Positions 1 to 5,375 of a stretch of 8,184 nt of DNA are shown piece by piece; position 1 is the first letter of the stretch, and every line of letters starts with the position of its first letter. The position numbers and the translations under genes are program-made. The stretch is from contig JAUVPN010000113.1 of assembly GCA_030598645.1 (NCBI GenBank), positions 1-8,184 on the forward strand, read 5' to 3'. This stretch comes from Hyphomicrobium sp. (lineage in GTDB: Bacteria; Pseudomonadota; Alphaproteobacteria; Rhizobiales; Hyphomicrobiaceae). Below the pieces are notes generated by a model that did not search any database, was not told the origin of the DNA, and saw only the letters and a list, made by a program, of their open reading frames with translations.

Positions 1-247
1 AATTGCCAGAGCTACTGAACGCCGACACATAGCTGATCGCAATGGCGTCAGCCACTCGGCCATAAAAGAGGTTTTGTACTTTGGGTTGGATCATCGCTCC
101 ACTGGTAATGAGCCGCGACAACTGGAATTGAAAACGGGTCCCTCTTCCGAAGTCTGATCGACTTGTTGAAGAACTACCCGTCCCTACCAGAAAGCCAATC
201 AGCAAGCCGCCGACAGCAGCATGCCGCACAGTGCCACTTGCCATCAT
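1..247 (-). CDS. Partial unknown protein with signal-peptide-like N-terminus (3' end beyond window)
   Basis: Reading the - strand from 247 to position 1 gives about 82 codons without a stop, so the gene continues past the left edge. Two adjacent ATG codons (245-247 and 242-244) could start it; the nearest upstream in-frame stop is at 275-277. The N-terminus reads MMASGTVRHAAVGG, then LLIGFLVGTGSSS: a short basic region, a hydrophobic stretch at about residues 11-23 and a small-residue stretch, as in a Sec signal peptide or membrane anchor. There is no lipobox cysteine. The visible mature part has no motif I recognise. I see no strong Shine-Dalgarno site. The gene would face away from the DNA glycosylase gene, sharing the AT-rich stretch at 248-313. 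Support is the open frame plus the plausible signal sequence; a chance open frame of this length is possible. Confidence 0.45.
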   Translation of the reverse strand, partial: MMASGTVRHAAVGGLLIGFLVGTGSSSTSRSDFGRGTRFQFQLSRLITSGAMIQPKVQNLFYGRVADAIAISYVSAFSSSGN

Positions 248-261
248 GGGAACTGAAACGC

Positions 262-294
262 TTGGAGAGGTTAATTACTTATCCTATTCTCCAA
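262..294. promoter_or_regulatory. Inverted repeat in divergent intergenic region, possible operator
   Basis: TTGGAGA at 262-268 and its exact reverse complement TCTCCAA at 288-294 flank a 19-base AT-rich spacer (269-287, including TTAATTACTTATCC). It sits between the divergent partial gene ending at 247 and the glycosylase gene starting at 314-332, where an operator or promoter would be expected. The arms are only 7 bp, no named regulator is recognised, and no T-run follows that would suggest a terminator. Confidence 0.3.
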
Positions 295-331
295 ACCTCG
301 AAGACGGAAGAACGTGGCGCAGTCCCGGCAC

Positions 332-985
332 ATGAAACAGAGCGATAATTTGCAAACTATCGAGACGGAAGCTGATATGCGCGAAGGTGTACGCGTTCTG
401 CGGGGCAAGTGCGCTGATCTGCGTCGCGTGCACGACCAATCTGGCGACCCGCCGCTGAGCCGCTATGCGCCTGGCTTCGAAGGGCTCGCCCGCATCATTG
501 TGGGGCAGCAGTTGTCGATTTCAAGTGCTGAGGCTATTTGGCGCCGAGTACGCAGTGCCGTCGCGCCGATGGAGCCATCTTCAGTGTCGGCGTTCTCCGA
601 TGAGGATCTTCGTGCAACAGGGCTTTCCCGGGCTAAGGTGCGCACCTTGCGCGCCATTGCCCAGGCCGTAGACAACGGACTCGATCTGGAGCAGCTCTCC
701 AAAGAACCGGAGGCCGGCGTTCGTGAGGCGCTCATCGCCATTCGCGGTGTCGGTCCGTGGTCGGCCGACATTTTTCAGCTCTTTTGCATCGGTCGGGCGG
801 ATGCCTTTGCCGCCGGCGATCTTGCCTTGCAGATATCAACTCAAAATGTCTTTGGCCTCAAGGAGCGCCCAACTTGCGGACAGCTTTTTGAAATCGCAGA
901 GCGTTGGCGCCCGTGGCGGGGTGTGGCCGCAAGGATGCTATGGAGCTTCTATAAGCTGCGGCCAGAACGCGAGAAAGCATCATAA
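332..985 (+). CDS. DNA-3-methyladenine glycosylase (AlkA-like, HhH-GPD superfamily)
   Basis: Base-excision repair enzyme that removes alkylated bases such as 3-methyladenine by cutting the N-glycosidic bond, leaving an abasic site. Numbering from ATG 332: the N-terminal half has the family segment PGFEGLARIIVGQQLS (about residues 47-62), whose paired Gln are a hallmark. The helix-hairpin-helix follows as IRGVGPWSAD (about 137-146). Then comes DAFAAGDLALQ, in which the second Asp (about residue 163) aligns with the catalytic Asp of AlkA. At 217 residues it is a compact version without the extra N-terminal domain of E. coli AlkA. The start is uncertain: GTG at 314 has a GGAAG (306-310) only 3 bases away, ATG at 332 has no clear ribosome site, and ATG at 377 has GGAAG (367-371) at good spacing but would cut into the conserved N-terminal helix. 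It is followed by the HNH nuclease gene on the same strand after about 145 bases, so joint transcription is possible but not shown. Confidence 0.9.
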   Translation: MKQSDNLQTIETEADMREGVRVLRGKCADLRRVHDQSGDPPLSRYAPGFEGLARIIVGQQLSISSAEAIWRRVRSAVAPMEPSSVSAFSDEDLRATGLSRAKVRTLRAIAQAVDNGLDLEQLSKEPEAGVREALIAIRGVGPWSADIFQLFCIGRADAFAAGDLALQISTQNVFGLKERPTCGQLFEIAERWRPWRGVAARMLWSFYKLRPEREKAS

Positions 986-1131
986 CCTCATGGATTAACT
1001 CAAGATTCAACGGACACAGGCACTCAGACTGGCGGCGCAGACTACGGTCTTTGGGGACCTTCACAGAGTTGACACGCACGGTTAGTATCCCGCCGGAAAT
1101 GTTTGGGGGAAAGTGATTCGATAGCGAGAAT

Positions 1132-1710
1132 TTGCGGGACGCTAGAAACGTGAATGCGCACGCTGCCATTCCGGACTCTTTTCCGGCCCTGGTCCTGAAC
1201 GCCGATTTCCGGCCACTGAGCTACTATCCGTTGTCGCTCTGGAGCTGGCAAGAATCGGTGAAGGCCGTTTTTCTTGATCGCGTCAACATCGTCTCCGAAT
1301 ACGACCGTTACGTTCGAAGCCCCACCTTCGAAATGCGTCTGCCCAGCGTTGTCTCGCTGAAGACCTACGTAAAACCGGCACTTTATCCGGCATTCACCCG
1401 GTTCAACGTGTTTCTCCGCGACCGCTTTACCTGCCAATACTGCGGCGATAAGGACGACCTAACCTTCGACCATCTTGTCCCTCGATCGCAAGGCGGACAG
1501 ACCCGCTGGGACAACGTCGTCACAGCTTGCGCGCCCTGCAATTTGGATAAAGGCGGTGAATTACCCGACGAAGTAGGAATGTTTCCAAAGCAGCTGCCCT
1601 ACCGTCCGACCGTCTTTGAACTTCATCGCAACGGCCGGCTCTTCCCACCGAACTACCTGCACAAGAGCTGGCTCGACTATCTCTATTGGGATACCGAACT
1701 GGAACCGTAA
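1132..1710 (+). CDS. HNH endonuclease family protein
   Basis: A 192-residue protein with a complete HNH (beta-beta-alpha-metal) nuclease fold in its middle. Numbered from TTG 1132, zinc-binding pairs are C101-x2-C104 and C133-x2-C136; the catalytic D113-H114 lies between them and N128 and N137 complete the motif. The N-terminal half carries LVLNADFRPLSYYPLSLWSW and further conserved stretches that I recognise from a widespread alphaproteobacterial HNH family whose cellular role is not known to me. The C-terminal end (PPNYLHKSWLDYLYWD) belongs to the same family, so the gene is full length. No methylase, restriction partner, transposase or intron surrounds it, so a stand-alone housekeeping or repair role is more likely than restriction or homing; that is inference. 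The start is uncertain: an in-frame stop at 1114-1116 leaves only TTG 1132 or GTG 1150, neither with a strong Shine-Dalgarno. The gene ends just before the hairpin at 1743-1766. Confidence 0.88.
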   Translation: MRDARNVNAHAAIPDSFPALVLNADFRPLSYYPLSLWSWQESVKAVFLDRVNIVSEYDRYVRSPTFEMRLPSVVSLKTYVKPALYPAFTRFNVFLRDRFTCQYCGDKDDLTFDHLVPRSQGGQTRWDNVVTACAPCNLDKGGELPDEVGMFPKQLPYRPTVFELHRNGRLFPPNYLHKSWLDYLYWDTELEP

Positions 1711-1736
1711 CTGCTCAGTGCAAGCAACCGGGCAAC

Positions 1737-1775
1737 AAAAAAGGCCCCGGCGAATTGGCCGGGGCCCTTCCCTCT
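1737..1775. terminator. Bidirectional Rho-independent terminator between convergent genes
   Basis: A perfect 9-bp G+C stem (GGCCCCGGC at 1743-1751, GCCGGGGCC at 1758-1766) with the loop GAATTG. On the - strand it is followed by six T (1742-1737 read as complement), a classic terminator for the small gene ending at 1805. On the + strand the tail is only CTTCCCTCTT, weaker but likely usable for the HNH gene ending at 1710. Confidence 0.85.
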
Positions 1776-1804
1776 TAATGAAAAACGAACCGTATGAGAC
1801 GGAC

Positions 1805-2020
1805 TCAGGCTGCGCGTTTCACAGTCTGCGCGCAAAGAACCTCGGCGATCACCTCCACTGCTTTACCCCAGTCATTTGCTGCCCGCTCGTCGTTGCATAC
1901 GTCGAACGCGCGCATCGCATCCATTGGATTGCCGCCATCGCGGAAAATGCGCGCGCAGGACTGACGCGCATATCCCACTGCCTGATGCCACTGCATAGGA
2001 TTAACGTGACGGGGGTTCAT
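1805..2020 (-). CDS. Small uncharacterised protein, 71 residues
   Basis: Starts at ATG 2020, preceded by a consensus Shine-Dalgarno AGGAGGT (complement of 2027-2033) with a 6-base spacer; the TTG one codon upstream is not needed. The stop is TGA at 1805-1807 and a strong terminator follows about 40 bases later, so this is a free-standing gene. The protein begins MNPRHVNPMQWHQAVGYARQ and continues SCARIFRDGGNPMDAMRAF, a central patch CNDERAANDW, then GKAVEVIAEVLCAQ and a basic end TVKRAA. It looks like a soluble, mostly helical protein with two Cys-containing helices and two Trp that may pack a small core. There is no signal peptide, membrane segment or known motif. The pattern reminds me of small hypothetical proteins of Hyphomicrobiales, but I cannot name a function. 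Its leader holds two potential hairpins (2048-2065 and 2073-2084), so post-transcriptional control is possible. Confidence 0.8.
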   Translation of the reverse strand: MNPRHVNPMQWHQAVGYARQSCARIFRDGGNPMDAMRAFDVCNDERAANDWGKAVEVIAEVLCAQTVKRAA

Positions 2021-2026
2021 CAAAAC

Positions 2027-2033
2027 ACCTCCT
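2027..2033 (-). promoter_or_regulatory. Consensus Shine-Dalgarno of the small gene
   Basis: AGGAGGT on the - strand, six bases from the ATG at 2020. It is by far the best ribosome site in the window and settles the start of the 71-residue gene; most other genes here have weak or no such site. Confidence 0.85.
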
Positions 2034-2047
2034 AGATTTTGTTACGC

Positions 2048-2084
2048 GGTCGGCTCGTCCCGACCATGTGCACCCTTTCGAGGG
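2048..2084 (-). promoter_or_regulatory. Two potential hairpins in the leader of the small gene
   Basis: GGTCGG (2048-2053) pairs perfectly with CCGACC (2060-2065) around a six-base loop, and CCCT (2073-2076) pairs with AGGG (2081-2084) around four bases. Both lie 28-64 bases upstream of the ATG at 2020 and would be in its transcript if the promoter is further upstream. The stems are short, so a role in expression is only suggested. Confidence 0.3.
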
Positions 2085-2215
2085 GCGGCAGGCACACAGA
2101 GCGCACTGGCATCACTACGCAGAACCCTGTCACGCAATGCCTTAAGGAGAATATCACTCCAACACTCCACGTGCCTGCCATCTCACTGGAGGGACACTTA
2201 ACCCTCCGAACCTCT

Positions 2216-2251
2216 AAATTTAACTGCCTGCGCGGGCCTGAGTTGAAATTT
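2216..2251. repeat. Imperfect inverted repeat (10-bp arms, one bulge)
   Basis: AAATTTAACT at 2216-2225 faces AGTTGAAATTT at 2241-2251; the arms match fully apart from one extra G at 2245. The 15-base loop is G+C-rich and can form a further GCC/GGC pairing (2226-2228 with 2235-2237). It is AT-rich in an otherwise G+C-rich stretch and is not followed by a T-run on the + strand. Confidence 0.45.
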
Positions 2252-2502
2252 CTATCGGCGCGGGAGACGTGCCTTGGATAGAATTCAGCACTGAAGCCAC
2301 AATTTCTGGAAGGGAACGCCACTCATTCGACTGCGATGTCACTACAAACCTCATACTACTCTCAATACGCGGTTCTGCCGCCCTGCCCACTAGTACTTTT
2401 CGACTCACGGGCAAATTACCTTAGGGCTAACGCTCGGGGTCTAACGCGATACGCAAAGACTTGCTCTATGCCTGGGCCTAAACCTGAAACGCGGCCCCGG
2501 CC

Positions 2503-2552
2503 GGCAAACCGCCCGAAAATACGCTTTGACGTTTTCCTCCGAGCGGTTCGCC
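2503..2552. repeat. Two-tier imperfect hairpin, 50 bases
   Basis: Outer arms GGCAAACCGC (2503-2512) and GCGGTTCGCC (2543-2552) match at 9 of 10 positions. Inside them, GAAAA (2515-2519) pairs with TTTTC (2532-2536) around a 12-base loop containing TACGC. The nested symmetry fits an RNA stem with an internal loop of 2 and 6 bases, or a cruciform-type site. No gene starts or ends nearby. Confidence 0.45.
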
Positions 2553-2970
2553 TTAAGTCTACAAACACGCACTTCAGCGTGCTGCGGGGAGTTCGTTGAT
2601 ACGCAAACACAATCCTACGCAACGCTACAGTACGCAACGAACACTCTTGGTTACGCTGTACGGAATGATTTCGCAGAACACTTGACGCAACGAACTCAGA
2701 CGCAGGGGTTCCTGCCGTAACAGACTCGCCCAACCGCGGTACGCTGCGGCTTAACTCATACAAAGGCGACACCGATAACCGGCGACTACGCAATACGCTT
2801 GTCACTAACCGTCCCCCCTCACTTGACGGATTCGCAATGTGCTCTGCGAACGAGGCCAATAGACAGTCCCTTTTTGACAACCACGTGGCACTCCCGTGGC
2901 CGACCCGCGGTATTTAGATTGACAGTTGCTGAACGGGAGAAAGGCTCGGGCAAAAGCCGCGCAGGACATG

Positions 2971-2990
2971 TGTGGATAAGCTGTGGAAAG
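2971..2990. promoter_or_regulatory. Perfect DnaA box followed by a near-match
   Basis: TGTGGATAA at 2971-2979 is the exact reverse complement of the consensus DnaA box TTATCCACA. Eleven bases on, TGTGGAAAG at 2982-2990 repeats its first six bases in the same orientation. GTGGA/TCCAC (2983-2987 with 2992-2996) can also pair around four bases. A DnaA-binding site is plausible; no cluster of further boxes or AT-rich unwinding region is seen, so an origin is not claimed. Confidence 0.4.
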
Positions 2991-3001
2991 CTCCACGTTG
3001 G

Positions 3002-3523
3002 CTACTCGTAGGGCACTGAATCGGCCGCTGCGCGCAAGCTTGTGCCAAACACCAAAAGCGAGGCGACAACATTCCAACCGGCAAACGAAAGCCCGGCAAA
3101 ACGCCAAGCTGACTCGTCACAACGTATTACGTTGGTGTTGGGTAGCGATTGAAGAAGGCCACCCGCTGACGTCGTGAGTTCTTGCGCACCTGCGCATGAA
3201 TCGGGACCCGGCCAAAATCCCCACTCCGCGCCGGCGTGATAAACGCCAAGCATGGAATTCGCCAGGAACGCCAGCGACACAAAAAGAAATATGAGGCCAG
3301 CTGGATAGCGCTGACCTGCGCTGACAAAAACGAGTGCGATGAAGAGGAAAGGCACTCCTATATAGTAGGCATACCTCTGCTGCAGACAAAGCGGACAAGG
3401 CGCGTAGCCACCTATGTGCTCGAACGCTAATGCGGTAAGTATCGCTCCAACCGCGATGACGAGCGCTAAGGCGCCGGCTTTATAGGCTGCGCGGGCCGTT
3501 TCGTCAGGTTGGTCGATCGTCAT
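3002..3523 (-). CDS. dsbB: Disulfide bond formation protein, DsbB family
   Basis: Inner-membrane oxidoreductase of 173 residues; family members re-oxidise the periplasmic thiol oxidase DsbA and pass the electrons to quinone. Four hydrophobic segments are visible, at about residues 15-34, 52-69, 75-92 and 143-164. The first redox pair is C43-P-L-C46 in APCPLCLQQRYAYY, after the first segment. The second pair is C110 (PDSCAGAQ) and C135 (VIRCDE), in the loop between segments three and four. The end (WRFAGLSFAGWN) is typical of alphaproteobacterial DsbB-like proteins. All four cysteines are present, so it should be active. ATG at 3523 is the natural start; only a weak GAAAG lies upstream. It is the last gene of the - strand run, 28 bases after the YqaA-type gene, and no convincing terminator follows. 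The exact paralog type (DsbB or a DsbI-like relative) is not settled. Confidence 0.9.
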   Translation of the reverse strand: MTIDQPDETARAAYKAGALALVIAVGAILTALAFEHIGGYAPCPLCLQQRYAYYIGVPFLFIALVFVSAGQRYPAGLIFLFVSLAFLANSMLGVYHAGAEWGFWPGPDSCAGAQELTTSAGGLLQSLPNTNVIRCDESAWRFAGLSFAGWNVVASLLVFGTSLRAAADSVPYE

Positions 3524-3551
3524 AAGGAGTTCTTTCGTTCTTGCCGCAGGT

Positions 3552-4133
3552 CTAGACCAGATACTTGATCACGATGAACCCGCCTACCAAGAGCAGGGTG
3601 AAGATGGTTGTAACGAGGCCCAGGCGCTGTTCGATGAAGTCGCGCACCGGCCGGCCGAACCAGTACAGCAGTCCCGCGACTAAAAAAAAGCGCAAGCCCC
3701 TCGCCAACAAACTGGCGACCATAAATATAAGAAAGTTCAGTTGGGTGGCGCCGCTGGCAATCGTGATGACCTTGTATGGAAATGGCGTCACACCGGCGAT
3801 GAAAACGATCCAGGCACCATAGTCGTTATAGCGGGAAGCGAACTGACTAAAAGATTCCGTCAAGCCATAGAAATTCAGTATCGGCTGCCCGATCAGCTCG
3901 AACAAAAAATAGCCAATGGCATACCCAAAGATGCCGCCGACCACTGAGCCTAATGTCGCAATAGCCGCGAACCACCATGCCTTTTCACGCTGTGCGAGCA
4001 CCATGGGTACCAGCATCACATCGGGTGGAATGGGAAAGAACGAGCTTTCTACGAACGAGACGCCAAACAGCGTCGCCGGCGCATGCCTGTGCGCCGCCGC
4101 GCTCATCGTCCAATCGTAAAGACGTTGCAACAT
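3552..4133 (-). CDS. YqaA family (DedA/VTT-domain) inner-membrane protein
   Basis: A 193-residue polytopic membrane protein of the DedA/VTT (SNARE-associated) superfamily, YqaA branch. Relatives in the wider family act in lipid transport across the membrane and in membrane-potential homeostasis; the YqaA branch itself is poorly characterised. Visible family marks: FVESSFFPIPPDVMLVPMVL (about residues 27-46) with E29 and the PIPPD turn, a glycine-rich helix GSVVGGIFGYAIGYF (62-76), GVTPFPYKVITIASG (114-128) and LLARGLRFF (142-150), where the paired Arg sit near a helix end. A last hydrophobic helix closes the protein. The N-terminus MLQRLYDWTM matches relatives well, supporting ATG 4133, although there is no Shine-Dalgarno; it lies only 12 bases after the hemW stop, so translation is probably coupled to hemW. 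Confidence 0.87.
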   Translation of the reverse strand: MLQRLYDWTMSAAAHRHAPATLFGVSFVESSFFPIPPDVMLVPMVLAQREKAWWFAAIATLGSVVGGIFGYAIGYFLFELIGQPILNFYGLTESFSQFASRYNDYGAWIVFIAGVTPFPYKVITIASGATQLNFLIFMVASLLARGLRFFLVAGLLYWFGRPVRDFIEQRLGLVTTIFTLLLVGGFIVIKYLV

Positions 4134-4145
4134 GTTGGGGCGTGA

Positions 4146-5375
4146 TTAGTCGGCTGCGGGGCGGAAGTCCATCGGTGAATACGCCCCCTCCGCGTGCGCA
4201 AGACTAATAGACAACCGCAATACAATCTCGTTCAGCACAAATCGCCCCTTATCGGTCGCACACAAACGCCAGGCCCCAACCGGGCCAGGAACGGGCTCGA
4301 TGAGACCGAGTTCAGCGAGACTGGCGATCGCCGCTGGGTCTGGCTGCACCCCGCCTTGGCCAACAAGTCGGTCGAGATCGACACCTTCAGTGAGCCGCAG
4401 TCCCATCAAAAGCATCTCGTCAGTCACTTCTGCGGCCGTCAATGGAACAGCTGCCGCTCGTCCATGGCCGTCGCGCTCGACCAGCTGCAACCAACGCTCC
4501 GGGTTACGTTCCGTATTAATTGCATGACGCGTGCCGAGCAACTTGAGACGTCCATGGGCCCCTGGCCCGACCCCTGCATATTCTCCCGTTCGCCAGTAAA
4601 TCAAATTGTGCCGGCTCTCCTCGCTCGGCTTGGCATGATTAGAAATCTCATAGGCAGGAAGCCCTGCAGCGCCCGTCAGCTCTTGGGTGACGTGGTAGAG
4701 CGCTAACGCGTCGTCGCTACCTGGCACGGTTAGCTTTCCTGCCGCATGTAACGCGGCAAACGGCGTGTCTGGCTCGACCGTCAACTGATACAACGAGAGG
4801 TGGTCACCGGCGAGGTCAAGTGCTTCGCGCAATTCTGTCGCCCACGCAGCGGTGCTCTGACCGGGTCGCGCATAGATGAGATCGAACGAGAAGCGATCGA
4901 AGGTTGCGCGCGCAACTTCGATCGCCGCCTTGGCTTCCGCTACCGTATGGATGCGCCCCAGCGATTTCAGCGCATCATCGCGCAACGATTGAACACCAAG
5001 CGAGACGCGATTGACGCCGGCCTCCCGGTAGCCACGAAAGCGTTGGGCCTCAACGCTCCCCGGATTGGCTTCCAACGTAATCTCTGCATTTCGATTGACC
5101 GTCCAAACATCGCCGATGCGATCAAGGATGGCACTGACAGTGCCGACATCCATGAGCGACGGCGTCCCCCCCCCGAAAAAGATACTCGCCACATTGCGCG
5201 GGCCGATGCGCTCGGCAGTGTCATCGATTTCGCGCAAGAACGCCCCAAGGAAGCGCTCTTGATCGACACCGCCAAAACGCACATGGCTATTGAAATCGCA
5301 GTAGGGGCACTTCTGCGCACAGAACGGCCAGTGTACGTAGACGCCAAAATCCTGGTCATCAGCCGGGCTTGACAT
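4146..5375 (-). CDS. hemW: Haem chaperone HemW (radical SAM, HemN-like)
   Basis: HemW is a radical-SAM-fold protein that binds haem and delivers it to haem enzymes; it was long mis-named coproporphyrinogen oxidase. From ATG 5375 (409 residues) the [4Fe-4S] cysteines are C19-x3-C23-x2-C26 in HWPFCAQKCPYCDFNSH. The GGGTP motif is at residues 68-72 and the segment SFDLIYARPGQ lies mid-protein. The HemW-typical HNLIYWRTGEYAGVGPGAHG follows, and the C-terminal HemN-like domain includes EMLLMGLRLTEGVD. The Cys before the first motif cysteine seen in true HemN is absent, favouring HemW. The open frame extends to 5501, but the upstream part lacks family similarity and lies inside rdgB. ATG 5375 overlaps the rdgB end by 17 bases, with ATG 5399 as an alternative. 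GGG-GGG-GGG codons give a nine-G run in the GGGTP motif. Confidence 0.93.
   Translation of the reverse strand: MSSPADDQDFGVYVHWPFCAQKCPYCDFNSHVRFGGVDQERFLGAFLREIDDTAERIGPRNVASIFFGGGTPSLMDVGTVSAILDRIGDVWTVNRNAEITLEANPGSVEAQRFRGYREAGVNRVSLGVQSLRDDALKSLGRIHTVAEAKAAIEVARATFDRFSFDLIYARPGQSTAAWATELREALDLAGDHLSLYQLTVEPDTPFAALHAAGKLTVPGSDDALALYHVTQELTGAAGLPAYEISNHAKPSEESRHNLIYWRTGEYAGVGPGAHGRLKLLGTRHAINTERNPERWLQLVERDGHGRAAAVPLTAAEVTDEMLLMGLRLTEGVDLDRLVGQGGVQPDPAAIASLAELGLIEPVPGPVGAWRLCATDKGRFVLNEIVLRLSISLAHAEGAYSPMDFRPAAD

Larger units (their letters stand above)
2034..3001. other. Gene-poor intergenic region of about 970 bases with repeats and hairpins
   Basis: No open frame on either strand here resembles a protein: the longest (2416-2880, -) gives a Ser/Arg-rich sequence with no domain, hydrophobic pattern or good ribosome site. 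What is visible is a one-strand excess of ACGC (21 copies between 2044 and 2798, against one GCGT), often as TACGC (12 copies) or TACGCAA. There are also short direct repeats: GATACGCAAA at 2448 and 2598, TACGCAACG at 2616 and 2631, CTAACGC at 2427 and 2441, CACTTGACG at 2679 and 2820. Imperfect hairpins lie at 2216-2251 and 2503-2552, and a DnaA-box pair at 2971-2990. It is bounded by the leader of the small gene on the left and the 3' end of the dsbB-like gene on the right. It could hold a non-coding RNA, a decayed element or a DNA-binding region; the sequence alone does not decide. Confidence 0.6.

Noticed and set aside
163..348. 61-codon + strand open frame before the glycosylase
   Set aside because: Overlaps the glycosylase start and lies opposite the partial exported-protein frame; its composition is unlike a protein.
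2032..2322. 96-codon - strand and 80-codon + strand open frames
   Set aside because: No family resemblance; the - strand frame ends on the leader and Shine-Dalgarno of the small gene, and neither has a convincing start.
2034..2834. CRISPR array from the repeated TACGCAA words
   Set aside because: Repeats are 7-11 bases, irregularly spaced and not separated by constant-length spacers; no cas genes are nearby.
2416..2880. 154-codon - strand open frame in the gene-poor region
   Set aside because: Ser/Arg-rich translation without a domain, hydrophobic pattern or good ribosome site. It looks like the complement of the ACGC-rich stretch rather than a protein.
2951..2958. Terminator after dsbB at about 2943-2958
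   Set aside because: Only a 4-bp GGCT/AGCC stem with a three-T tail on the - strand; too weak to call.
2034..3001. tmRNA, RNase P RNA, SRP RNA or tRNA in the gap
   Set aside because: The conserved core sequences of these RNAs and a T-arm motif were looked for by eye and not found.
4800..5372. 190-codon + strand open frame antisense to hemW, and the 170-codon one at 4194-4706
   Set aside because: Both are shadows on the opposite strand of hemW, whose protein motifs are unambiguous.
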